Below are positions 19,782 to 29,621 of a stretch of 59,391 nt of DNA, piece after piece. This DNA is from Myxococcales bacterium. Lineage in GTDB: Bacteria; Myxococcota_A; Polyangia; Polyangiales; Polyangiaceae. The DNA lies in NCBI GenBank assembly GCA_025355005.1, contig JANXLV010000307.1:1-59391 (forward strand). Reading direction: 5' to 3'. Position numbers and translations under genes: made by a program. How positions within the stretch are numbered: the first letter of the stretch is position 1; each line of letters opens with the position of its first letter. A model generated the notes under the pieces. That model saw nothing but the letters and a program-made list of their open reading frames with translations. It was not told the origin of the DNA and ran no database searches.

Positions 19782-21758
19782 TCAGCGCGTGACTGCCGGC
19801 GGCACCACGTACGTGAGGCCCTTCCCGGGCGCGCCCGGTGCGTCGGACGTGCTCTGCGTGTCTTCTGCGATATCGACGAGGTAGTTCGCCTGCACGGCGT
19901 CGAACGTCTGCACGGTGCCCTGCGCGTTGGGCCACTTCACCTCGAGCTTGTCGACAGCGCATGCGTCGCCCAGGCCGAACGTGAGGATCGTGTCGTGCTG
20001 CACGCCGAACGTGCCGTAGCCGCCGCTCACCTCTTGCACCTGGGTGACACCGCCCGCGGTGACGGACACGCGCGCACCAACACCCGCCGCGTTCGACGCG
20101 CCGAGGCCCGCGCCGTGCAACCGGATGCGGATCGAGTTGCGCGTGTCGCCCACGACGTTCTTGTAGACCTTCGCGGTGGGAGTGGCGGGGCAGTGTGCAT
20201 CACCCGCGCAGCGCGCGCCGCTGGTGGCGACCACGAGATCCAGATCACCGTCACCATCGATGTCCACGGAGGTGTACGCGACGGCGTGGTAGTGCTTCGC
20301 GCCGGATTTGTCCTCCACGTTCTCGAACCCGCCGTCCGGCTTCTGGTGGAAGAGCGAGCCGTAGGTCTCCGGGTAGTCGGACGAGCCGATGTAGATGTCC
20401 TTGCGTCCGTCGTTGTCGAAGTCGAATGCGCCGACGACGATGTCGCCTTCGTTCCAGCCGCTGATGGTGTGGTTACGCTGCAGGGTGTCCGGCCCGTTCG
20501 GAAGGCGGGAAAAACCGAGCTTTCCGCTCTCCAGGCTGTTCTTCAGGATCTGCGTCGTGTCCGCCGATTCACCGATGTGCCAGTGCTTGATGCCTGCGTG
20601 GATGACGTCCATGTCGCCGTCGTTGTCGAGGTCCGCGCACGCAGACGAGAAGTTGTTCCCGCCGAGCCGCGGCGCCTGGTCATCCATGCCCGGCGTCCAC
20701 GCTGTGTTGTCGCACGAGATGACGGGCTTCGGGACACTGGGGTCGCACGCGCCCGCGGTCATGCTGCAGTAGCAGCGGTAGAACTCGTTGTCGGCGTACT
20801 TCAGATCGTCGTCGGCAGCGAAGGTGGTGCCGTAGCCGATCTCCTTGAAGGTGGCGCCGTCGTTCCGCCAGAGCTCGTTGTACGCGCGGCCGTAGGAGCT
20901 CACGATGATGTCGGGGTCGCCGTCGTTGTCGAGGTCGCACGTGGTGGCGCCATACGCGGGCTTGCGGTTCTGACCAGACATCATCGAAGCGACGCCGCCG
21001 TCCGTCGCGGGACGCAGGAGCCCGGACGACTTGGAGAGGTCGATGAAGGCGCCCGTGCCGTCGCCCTTGTAGAGGTAGTTTCCGGCGCCTTCGTTGCCCG
21101 AGTACCAGGTGGTGGCGAACAGATCGATCGCGCCGTCCCTGTCCATGTCTGCGAACGACGCGGCCGCGAACGGGAGCATGCGTGCGGACGGACCGCTGCG
21201 CGGCGCCATCGTGAAATGCCCGTGCCCGTCGTTGAGGAAGATCTCGCTGCGGTCGGTCTTGGCTGCCGCGACCGCGGTGCCGTCGGAATACACGCCCTCG
21301 TAGAGGTCGATGTCACCGTCGTTGTCCACGTCGGCGAACACCGCCATGTGACCGAGCCTGCCCGTACCGGCGCCGTCGCGCGAGTCGAGCAGCCCGCTCT
21401 CCTTCGTGGTGTCGACGAACGTGCCTCCCTTGTTCATGAACACGCGGCGGAGCAGCGTCCCCTTCGTGAGATCGTCGCGCGCCTGACCCGTGCCGTGGAA
21501 CACCAGATCCGGCAGCCCATCACCGTCCAGATCAGCAGACGAGATGCGGATGCCGATGACGTCGGTGACGCCGACCGCAGCCGTGACCTCCTGGAAATAG
21601 GCGGTCTGTGGAAGGTCCGCGTGGGGCTTGCAGATCGCAGGCGGCGGCGCTGGGGTCGCCGGGCCTCCCGAGCCGGTATCCGAGCTGGACTTGCAGCTGG
21701 GAAGGGCAAGGAGGGGGGCGAAGGCAAGGAGGGAAAGATGCGCGAGCCGCTTCTTCAT
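19782..21758 (-). CDS. CRTAC1-like lipoprotein with FG-GAP/VCBS repeats and ASPIC/UnbV domain
   Basis: 658 aa from ATG 21758. The lipoprotein signal ends LALPSC (Cys22). At least seven calcium-loop repeats of the type DxDxDGxxD are spread along the chain (DLDGDGLPDL, DVDNDGDIDL, DMDRDGAIDL, DLDNDGDPDI, DLDNDGDMDV, DFDNDGRKDI, DIDGDGDLDL), which fits an integrin-alpha-like propeller. The last ~110 residues match an ASPIC/UnbV domain (NSIRIRLHG, GARVSV, VKWPNAQGTVQTF). Likely a calcium-stabilised surface or adhesion protein. The 116 bp upstream of the start show no feature I could support. Confidence 0.9.
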   Translation of the reverse strand: MKKRLAHLSLLAFAPLLALPSCKSSSDTGSGGPATPAPPPAICKPHADLPQTAYFQEVTAAVGVTDVIGIRISSADLDGDGLPDLVFHGTGQARDDLTKGTLLRRVFMNKGGTFVDTTKESGLLDSRDGAGTGRLGHMAVFADVDNDGDIDLYEGVYSDGTAVAAAKTDRSEIFLNDGHGHFTMAPRSGPSARMLPFAAASFADMDRDGAIDLFATTWYSGNEGAGNYLYKGDGTGAFIDLSKSSGLLRPATDGGVASMMSGQNRKPAYGATTCDLDNDGDPDIIVSSYGRAYNELWRNDGATFKEIGYGTTFAADDDLKYADNEFYRCYCSMTAGACDPSVPKPVISCDNTAWTPGMDDQAPRLGGNNFSSACADLDNDGDMDVIHAGIKHWHIGESADTTQILKNSLESGKLGFSRLPNGPDTLQRNHTISGWNEGDIVVGAFDFDNDGRKDIYIGSSDYPETYGSLFHQKPDGGFENVEDKSGAKHYHAVAYTSVDIDGDGDLDLVVATSGARCAGDAHCPATPTAKVYKNVVGDTRNSIRIRLHGAGLGASNAAGVGARVSVTAGGVTQVQEVSGGYGTFGVQHDTILTFGLGDACAVDKLEVKWPNAQGTVQTFDAVQANYLVDIAEDTQSTSDAPGAPGKGLTYVVPPAVTR

Positions 21759-21874
21759 GGCGGCTCTTCTTGCCCCGCTCGTTTCCCGAACGCACCCGAT
21801 AACTTCCGACACCGACGAGATGAGACGGAGCACGTCCCGCGATCGGGAAAACACCGTAAAACGCCGGGTTTCCG

Positions 21875-22675
21875 CTACCCCGCGATGAGCTGCTCGATCT
21901 CGATCGGACCCGCGCAGACCGACGTCCCCTCGATGTGGAGACGCGTGCGGACGCGCGCCATGTGGCCCGCGCCGCGGAATACGAGATCGGCGTGGTGGAA
22001 ATGGACCTCCCACGGTCCTTGCCCTGCCGCTGCCGCGCCGCACGAGCCGCGGAGGTTGTCCTTCACCCGCCGCATGCCAACCATGATCGCGTCACGCTCG
22101 TCCTTGCTCACCTCGTACGGCAGCGCGTCCAGATCTGCCTCTTCGAGCAGCGACGCCTGACACGAGCCCGAGAGGCCTCCCACGAACGCTTGCAGGTCGG
22201 GGCCCAGCGGCGCGGCGAGGTCTGCGAGCTTCGCCCGATTGTCGAAGGGCACGCGCATGCTGCCGGTCTGCCCCGTGAGCTCGACCCAGGTCACCTTCTC
22301 GTTCGGGCCCGTGAGCGTGCGCCCATCCACGAACGCGCCGCTCGACTCCTTGCCACCGGAAGAGAGCGACACCTTGAGCCCCGACATCACGAGCTGCGGC
22401 GCGGGGCCGAGGATCGCGAACTTGTCTCGCTCGCTCTTCTGCGTTGAACGGATGTCCGTTTTGGGGTCGGCGCAGGTGAGCCACTGCGGAGGCGCGGCGC
22501 CCGTGAGGATCTCCTGCACCGAGCGCCCGAGAGCGACCGAGTACTTGCCCATGGTCGCGACAGCAGCGGGTGGCGGAGGCGTTGCGGCCGGCTCCGAAGG
22601 CGGACCACACGCCGGGCCGGCCCCCGCCATCACGACGAAGCCGAGCAGCGACATCATCTTCGCGGTGCGCCGCAT
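21875..22675 (-). CDS. Hypothetical lipoprotein
   Basis: 266 aa from ATG 22675. A hydrophobic signal ends AGAGPAC (Cys23); the lipobox is weak because the -3 residue is Gly. The mature part begins with a Pro/Ala linker and has three further Cys residues (LTCADP, GSCQAS, RGSCGA). I do not recognise the family. It sits between the CRTAC1-like lipoprotein and the Old Yellow Enzyme gene on the same strand. Probably an envelope protein of unknown role. Confidence 0.65.
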   Translation of the reverse strand: MRRTAKMMSLLGFVVMAGAGPACGPPSEPAATPPPPAAVATMGKYSVALGRSVQEILTGAAPPQWLTCADPKTDIRSTQKSERDKFAILGPAPQLVMSGLKVSLSSGGKESSGAFVDGRTLTGPNEKVTWVELTGQTGSMRVPFDNRAKLADLAAPLGPDLQAFVGGLSGSCQASLLEEADLDALPYEVSKDERDAIMVGMRRVKDNLRGSCGAAAAGQGPWEVHFHHADLVFRGAGHMARVRTRLHIEGTSVCAGPIEIEQLIAG

Positions 22676-22738
22676 CGCGCGAGCATACAGCACCGCCGTC
22701 ACCGCGCGCAAAGAACGCAGACCGCTCGCCACGCGTGG

Positions 22739-23815
22739 TCACTCCGCGTAGTCGGTGTAGCCCTTTTCGCCTGGCGTGTAGAACGTCGGGAAGTCCGGCG
22801 CCGTGAGTGGCTTGTTGTCGCGCAGCTTGCTGACGAGCCGCGGGTTTGCAAGGAACGGGCGACCGAATGCCACGAGCTCCCCCTTCTTCTCGCGGAGGTC
22901 CGCCTCAGCGCGCGCGCGATCGTAGCCACCCGAGAGGATGTACGCGCCCTGGAACGAAGCGCGGATCTTCTGCTTCGTGGTCGCCTTCACTTCGGGCGCG
23001 CCCATGGAGCTGTGGTCCACGATGTGGACATAGAGCAGTCCGATCGCCGAGAGCTTTTTTGCCAGGTCCTCGTACTGCTGCTCGGTGGTGTCGTCGCTCT
23101 GCATGCCGTTGAACTTGCCGAACGGCGACAGCCGGATACCGACCTTGTCCTTGCCGACGCGCGCGGCGCACCGCTTGCTCACCTCGACGGCGAAGCGATT
23201 GCGGTTCTCGATGGAGCCGCCCCACTCGTCGTCGCGCGTGTTCGACGCCGTGTTCAGGAACTGTTCGATGAGGTAGCCATTCGCGCCGTGCAGCTCGATG
23301 CCGTCGAAGCCTGCGGTGATCGCGTTCGCGCACGCCTGCGCAAACTCCTCGATGGTGGCCTCGATCTCGTCCTTCGTCAGCGCGTGCGGCGCCGGCACGG
23401 GCTTCGGTCCGTCGGGGTCCACGAACACAGGGTCCGGCAGCGCGATCGCCGAGGGCGCCACTGCACGCGCGCCCACTGGAAGGTTGTCGGGATGCGACGC
23501 GCGACCCGTGTGCATCAATTGCACGAAGATGCGACCGCCCGCGGCGTGCATGCGATCCGTCACCTTCCTCCATCCCGCGACCTGCTCCGGCGCATAGATG
23601 CCGGGGATGCGCGCGTAGCCGGTTCCATTCGCAGAGGGCGCCGTGCCCTCCGTGATGATCAGCCCAGCCGCCGCCCGCTGCTCGTAATACTTCCCAACGA
23701 TGTCGCCCGGCACATTTCCGGGCGAGCGGTTCCGCGTCATGGGCGACATCACGACCCGGTTCTTCAGCGTGATGGAGCCGAGGGTATACGGGGAGAACAG
23801 CAGGTCTTCGGACAT
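22739..23815 (-). CDS. Old Yellow Enzyme family alkene reductase (NemA-like)
   Basis: 358 aa, the usual length. It opens LLFSPYTLGSITLKNRVVMSPMTR, as OYE proteins do, written here only to the MSPMTR block at about 24-29. The substrate-binding HGANGY block gives the His/Asn pair (three residues apart) and the following Tyr. FGRPFLANPRLV near the C-terminus binds the FMN phosphate. It reduces activated C=C bonds, nitro compounds or nitrate esters using NAD(P)H. A good AAAGG ribosome site precedes ATG 23815. An inverted repeat lies 60-85 bp upstream. Confidence 0.95.
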   Translation of the reverse strand: MSEDLLFSPYTLGSITLKNRVVMSPMTRNRSPGNVPGDIVGKYYEQRAAAGLIITEGTAPSANGTGYARIPGIYAPEQVAGWRKVTDRMHAAGGRIFVQLMHTGRASHPDNLPVGARAVAPSAIALPDPVFVDPDGPKPVPAPHALTKDEIEATIEEFAQACANAITAGFDGIELHGANGYLIEQFLNTASNTRDDEWGGSIENRNRFAVEVSKRCAARVGKDKVGIRLSPFGKFNGMQSDDTTEQQYEDLAKKLSAIGLLYVHIVDHSSMGAPEVKATTKQKIRASFQGAYILSGGYDRARAEADLREKKGELVAFGRPFLANPRLVSKLRDNKPLTAPDFPTFYTPGEKGYTDYAE

Positions 23816-23875
23816 GGGAACCTTTCGTGCGCGGGCTCGCGCGTCGTGACGCTCCCTACGATGCTCCCGGAAGGA

Positions 23876-23898
23876 TGAACGTTTTCATATTTCGTTCA
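23876..23898. promoter_or_regulatory. Inverted repeat upstream of the OYE gene
   Basis: TGAACG (23876-23881) and CGTTCA (23893-23898) are separated by 11 AT-rich bases. The site is between the stop of the upstream lipoprotein gene (23908) and the OYE start (23815). It could be an operator or, as RNA, a weak terminator hairpin; there is no T-run. Confidence 0.35.
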
Positions 23899-23907
23899 AA
23901 ACGCCCG

Positions 23908-25410
23908 TCACTCGACGGTGCGCGTGATCTGCACGAAGTCGGTCGGCGGCACCACGGTGGTCGCGTAGTACTCGGTCGCTCCGTCCACCGCGCTAGGGTT
24001 GCAGACGCCGCCCGACAGCGCGTAGAGAGCCCCGGGCGTGGCGAGCTTGGCGCCGATCGTGATCGCGGCGATCCGCAACGTGTCGGTGCTCGCATGCGCC
24101 CAGCCGCCGGCCGCGGGCGCGGGGTTCGTGACGTAGCGCTGGAAGATGGGCTGCTTGCAGGTCGCATCCAGGAAGAGATTGATGTCGCTGTAGACCGCTT
24201 TGTCGGCAACAGGCACGCATCGCGTGACGCCGTCCGTTGTCGTCGCTTGCCGGCAGACGGTGCTCTTCTGCGAGTCGTAGAAATCGAGGATGGTGGCGAG
24301 CGTGCCCTTGTCGGTCACGAGCGTGTGCTGTTGGATCCGGCCCGCGCCCTGCTCCTTCACGGTGAGCGCCGGGAGCTTTGCGAGCGGAAGGGCAGCGCCC
24401 GGCGAATAGTAGTCGGCCACGTCCGCTGGGTTCGAGTAGAGCTTGCAGTTCGCTGGCGTGCCTTGATGCACGGGCACGGTGACCTTCGCGCCGGGCTCGT
24501 AGAACGACAGGTCCATGACCGTGAGGGTGGCGTCCAGGATCGCAGTGGGCGGCCTGATGCACGTGAGCTGCTGGCCCGTCGGGTAGTAAGCGGCCCCCGT
24601 GCCGCACGCCGCGTCCGAGAAGAAGTTCTCCAGGAAGGCCACGCGGGTAGGCACGCAGTAGTAGCTGCCGGCCTTGTTCGCGCGCGACCCGCACGCGTCC
24701 CCCTTGCGACCGAGGTCGATGAGCGTCCCATCCTGCCGCGATTTGTCGTCGCCCACCCACTGGATGGCGGACACGGTGGTTCCGCGTGGATCCATGACGT
24801 CGGTCTCTGCGACGAACGAGCTGGGCAGCACCTTCGCGCCGAGGTGCGAGTACGTCGCGTTCGGGTCGATCGAGGAGGCGTTGCACGTGCCGTCCGCGCC
24901 CTTCGTGTAGACGGCCGCGGGCACGTACGCAGCACCGATCGCGTAGAAGTCGCGGGCCTTGCCGCACGAGAACGGACCGCGAGGCTCCGGGACGTATTTC
25001 ACCGTGGCGACGGCGGAGGTCGCGACCGCGGCGACTGCGTTCGTGCACGCCGCGTCATCGTAGACGGCGTCGCCGTTGATCGGAAGACAGCGAGTCATGC
25101 TGTCCACCGCAAGGTCGTAGGTGCAGTCCACGTCCAGGGCCTTGTCGTGCCAGCCGACGAAGAGCTTCGCGCTGTCGGCCACGTCGACGATCGCACGGAG
25201 GCGCGTGCCGGACGTCCATGCGAGCCCGTTCGGCGCGTTGCCGCTGTCCATGGCGACGCCGCTGTCCTTGTTGTTCCCACCGTCCGCTGTGGCCGCGTCC
25301 GCCCCGCCCTCCGTGAGCCCGCCGTCTCCGCCGCCACTGGATGATGAGGAGCAGGCCGCGAACGTGACCACTGTGCCGAGGGTGAGGGTGAGGAAGAACG
25401 CGCGATCCAT
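23908..25410 (-). CDS. Cys-repeat lipoprotein of unknown function
   Basis: 500 aa. The signal ends VTFAAC (Cys20) and is followed by a Ser/Gly/Asp linker. The mature part repeats a loose unit with an RC[LV]P segment, an aromatic stretch and a D[AT][AT]C end: TRCLPINGDAVYDDAAC, YYCVPTRVAFLENFFSDAAC and TRCVPVADKAVYSD...DATC. The paired Cys residues suggest disulfide-stapled modules outside the cytoplasm. I do not recognise a named domain with confidence. The gene is divergent from the methyltransferase gene across about 65 bp. Confidence 0.75.
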   Translation of the reverse strand: MDRAFFLTLTLGTVVTFAACSSSSSGGGDGGLTEGGADAATADGGNNKDSGVAMDSGNAPNGLAWTSGTRLRAIVDVADSAKLFVGWHDKALDVDCTYDLAVDSMTRCLPINGDAVYDDAACTNAVAAVATSAVATVKYVPEPRGPFSCGKARDFYAIGAAYVPAAVYTKGADGTCNASSIDPNATYSHLGAKVLPSSFVAETDVMDPRGTTVSAIQWVGDDKSRQDGTLIDLGRKGDACGSRANKAGSYYCVPTRVAFLENFFSDAACGTGAAYYPTGQQLTCIRPPTAILDATLTVMDLSFYEPGAKVTVPVHQGTPANCKLYSNPADVADYYSPGAALPLAKLPALTVKEQGAGRIQQHTLVTDKGTLATILDFYDSQKSTVCRQATTTDGVTRCVPVADKAVYSDINLFLDATCKQPIFQRYVTNPAPAAGGWAHASTDTLRIAAITIGAKLATPGALYALSGGVCNPSAVDGATEYYATTVVPPTDFVQITRTVE

Positions 25411-25475
25411 GTGCGCCGGACTCTAGCAAGTGAGTGAGCCTTGTGCACGGCCCGCCGGCGTGGTCTACGCAGGTG

Positions 25476-26201
25476 ATGCAGCACAGACGGCCGCAGAAAC
25501 CGGAGCTCCGCCTCCAGCCGACCACGCTCTGGGAGTACCCATCCCAGCACTACGGCGAGGCCATGCAGGGCGATTCCAAATATGTCGGCGCGACGCCTTC
25601 GTACATCGTGTGGAACATGGTCCAGCGCTACACGAAGCCGGGCGAGCTCATCGTCGATCCATTCTGCGGCTCGGGGACCACGCTCGACGTCGCAAAGGAC
25701 ACGGGGCGCAACGCGCGCGGGTTCGACCTCGCGCCGGCGCGACCGGATGTGGAGAAGGGCGACGCGCGCAGCCTGCCGCTCGAAAAGAACACGGTGAACC
25801 TGGTGTTCATGGATCCGCCGTATGGCGATCACATCGACTACTCGAACGATCCGGCGTGCATCGGCAAGCTGTCCGCGTATCAGCCGCAGTACTTCAGGGC
25901 GATGCACCGCGCGTTCAAGGAGGCACACCGCGTGCTCGTTCCGGGCGGGATCCTCGCGCTCTACGTGTGCGACTACTTCGAGAAGAAGAAGGGCTTCGCC
26001 CCGGTGGGATTCCAGCTCTTCTTGAGCATGGTGGAGATGTTCACGCCGAAGGACATCATCTCCGTGGTCCGCCACAACAAGAAGCTCGAGCAGGGAAATT
26101 TCAGAAAAGCGGCGGAGGAGGGGAACTTCTTCCTGCGAGGATTCAACTATCTCATGATTGTCGAAAAGCCCCTGCCACGCGAACGGGAGCGTCGCGCTTG
26201 A
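25476..26201 (+). CDS. Orphan DNA-methylase-like SAM methyltransferase
   Basis: 241 aa from ATG 25476; a GTG at 25434 would add 14 residues. Motif I is DPFCGSGTT, preceded by a YTKPGELIV strand typical of N4/N6 DNA methylases. About 45 residues later comes DPPYGDHIDYS, the catalytic DPPY motif. HRVLVPGGILALYVCDY matches the later core strands. Motif I before DPPY differs from the DPPY-first beta-class enzymes. No restriction or specificity gene is adjacent, and at 241 aa there is little room for a target-recognition domain. RNA as substrate cannot be excluded. Confidence 0.78.
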   Translation: MQHRRPQKPELRLQPTTLWEYPSQHYGEAMQGDSKYVGATPSYIVWNMVQRYTKPGELIVDPFCGSGTTLDVAKDTGRNARGFDLAPARPDVEKGDARSLPLEKNTVNLVFMDPPYGDHIDYSNDPACIGKLSAYQPQYFRAMHRAFKEAHRVLVPGGILALYVCDYFEKKKGFAPVGFQLFLSMVEMFTPKDIISVVRHNKKLEQGNFRKAAEEGNFFLRGFNYLMIVEKPLPRERERRA

Positions 26202-26235
26202 ACCGCGTGGACGTATCCCAAGGAACGACGCTCGC

Positions 26236-27066
26236 GTGGGTTCCATCCTGGTGAGACGCCGAATTCGGGGTGCCTTTCTCGGTGCGCTTGTCGCGTGCAT
26301 GACGCTCGTCGGGTGCGCGCGCACCATCGACGGGGCTTACGCGCCTCAGATCGTCCCTGCGGAGATCGTGACCGTGGTGCCCGCCCCTCCGAAGGACGAC
26401 GCGCCTCCCGCACCGATCGCCAGGAAGCCGGTGACCGTGGAGCCGGTCGTCCCGGACGAGTCCATGTTCCCCGCTGCATGGCGACAGCCTCCACCGCCGA
26501 CCGCGTCGTTCGCGGACGAGGTGACGATCGCGCGCGCGCTGCGCACGCAGCTGCAGTCGATGTCGCGAGCGTCGCGTTCGTCGCGGCTCAATGGCGATGC
26601 GGGGACCGACACTGCCTCGCTCGCGTGGCTGTCGAAGCTGCTCGAGCTGCGTGAGCGGGCGGACCGCGCGTACGCGAGCGCGTGGGTCGCACAGGACGCC
26701 ACGCCCGAGGGCAAGGTCGAGGTGCTCTCCGAGGCGACCACGCTCGCCCAGGAGCTCCGCGCGACGCTGGAGAGCGCGGGCTACCAGGAGATCCCCGCGG
26801 CATGGAAGGCGGAGCCCATGCTGCACGCCACATTCGAGGACATCGCACACGGCCCCGTACGCCGCCTGGGCGAGGAAACACGCGCGCTCGCATTCTTCTG
26901 CGTGGCGTCAGCAGATCGTGATCACGTGAGAGGCCGCGCCGCAGACAGCTGCAGGCGCGCGGCGGGACCGACACGCGTGTCACCGGAGAAGGCGGGAGGC
27001 GAGGACAAAGGCTGCGCATGCCTGAAGGGGGATCCGCTGTGCACGACGAGCGACTGGTGCAAGTAG
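26236..27066 (+). CDS. Hypothetical lipoprotein
   Basis: 276 aa if the GTG at 26236 is used; it follows an AAGGA site by about 12 bases. A GTG at 26251 is also possible. The signal peptide ends CMTLVGC. A Pro/Val/Ala linker is followed by a mostly helical middle (RTQLQSMSRASRSSR ... LSKLLELRERADRAYASAW) and a Cys-rich end (CACLKGDPLCTTSDWC). I do not recognise the family. It lies 34 bp after the methyltransferase gene on the same strand. Confidence 0.65.
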   Translation: MGSILVRRRIRGAFLGALVACMTLVGCARTIDGAYAPQIVPAEIVTVVPAPPKDDAPPAPIARKPVTVEPVVPDESMFPAAWRQPPPPTASFADEVTIARALRTQLQSMSRASRSSRLNGDAGTDTASLAWLSKLLELRERADRAYASAWVAQDATPEGKVEVLSEATTLAQELRATLESAGYQEIPAAWKAEPMLHATFEDIAHGPVRRLGEETRALAFFCVASADRDHVRGRAADSCRRAAGPTRVSPEKAGGEDKGCACLKGDPLCTTSDWCK

Positions 27067-27080
27067 AGACGTAGACGGCC

Positions 27081-27116
27081 TCGACTTCGACTTCGACCTC
27101 GACCTCGACCTCGACT
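27081..27116. repeat. TCGACC-type hexamer array, intergenic
   Basis: Six hexamers in a row: TCGACT twice, TCGACC three times, TCGACT once. They fill half of the 69-bp gap between the lipoprotein stop and the TrmH start. The same hexamer recurs at 30774-30785 and 44432-44545. Confidence 0.85.
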
Positions 27117-27135
27117 CCGTGCTTTCTTCCGCTAC

Positions 27136-27921
27136 GTGAAACGCCGCGCTCAGAGCCGAGAAGCTGCGCCTCGAGGAGCTGCGCCTCGTGGGACAGGCGA
27201 GCTCGTGTATGGGCTTCGGGCTTCGCTTGCGGTGCTCGCGGTGCGTCCGAAGGACATCCGAAGGGTCGCGGCGAGCCCGGCGATGCGCGCCGAGCTCACG
27301 CCGCTGTCGTCGTGGGCTTCGCGAGTGGGTGTATCTTACACGGAGATGGATGAGCGGGCGCTGGCGCGCGCGGCGGACTCGGAGCACCACGAGGGCGTCT
27401 GTCTGGAGACCCAGCCGCGAACGTGGACGACGCCTGCGGCGCTGCTCGATCTGCTGCTCTCCACGAAGGGATGCGCTCTCGCGCTCGACCGCGTCAGGAA
27501 TCCGTACAACACCGGCGCGATCCTCCGCACCGCCGGTTTCTTCGGTCTGCCCGCGGTGCTGCTCGGCGCGCAGGCGCCTCACCCCGCGCTGTCTCCGCAG
27601 GCGGTGCGCGTCGCGGAGGGCGGCGCAGAGCACCTGCGGCTGTGTCGCACCACCGATCTCGTCGACACGCTCTCCCGCATGCGCGCCCGCGGGGTGCGTG
27701 TCCTGGGCGCGGACGGCGGCGTGCGCGACGACGTGCGAAACAAGGACCTCTCGGGCCCGCTCGTCATCGTGATGGGCAACGAGCGTGAGGGCCTCTTGGC
27801 CCGTGTCCGCGAGCAGTGCGACGGCCTCGTGTCACTTGTCGGAACGGGCGCCGTCGAGTCCTTGAACGTCTCGATAGCGGCGAGCCTGCTCATCCAGCAG
27901 GCGCTGAATCACGCTCGCTGA
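27136..27921 (+). CDS. TrmH/SpoU-family RNA 2'-O-methyltransferase
   Basis: 261 aa. The three SPOUT motifs are present: RNPYNTGAILRTAGFFG (motif 1), IVMGNEREGL (motif 2) and VESLNVSIAASLLI (motif 3), which together form the knotted SAM site. An N-terminal substrate-binding domain (about 20-105) precedes them. The family methylates ribose 2'-OH in rRNA or tRNA. The first 20 residues are Arg/Ala-rich and probably unstructured. It ends 4 bp before the stop of the convergent kinase gene. The target nucleoside cannot be read from sequence. Confidence 0.92.
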   Translation: MKRRAQSREAAPRGAAPRGTGELVYGLRASLAVLAVRPKDIRRVAASPAMRAELTPLSSWASRVGVSYTEMDERALARAADSEHHEGVCLETQPRTWTTPAALLDLLLSTKGCALALDRVRNPYNTGAILRTAGFFGLPAVLLGAQAPHPALSPQAVRVAEGGAEHLRLCRTTDLVDTLSRMRARGVRVLGADGGVRDDVRNKDLSGPLVIVMGNEREGLLARVREQCDGLVSLVGTGAVESLNVSIAASLLIQQALNHAR

Positions 27922-27925
27922 TCGC

Positions 27926-29611
<1,686 letters not shown>

Positions 29612-29621
29612 TACGCCAAGC

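Noticed and set aside
21759..21874. Gap searched for a small gene, tRNA or promoter
   Set aside because: No start codon with a ribosome site, no cloverleaf and no clear -35/-10 pair were found.
23827..25344. 505-codon plus-strand frame
   Set aside because: It is antisense to the Cys-repeat lipoprotein, which has a good signal peptide and internal repeats; the antisense product is Arg/Val-rich with no domain.
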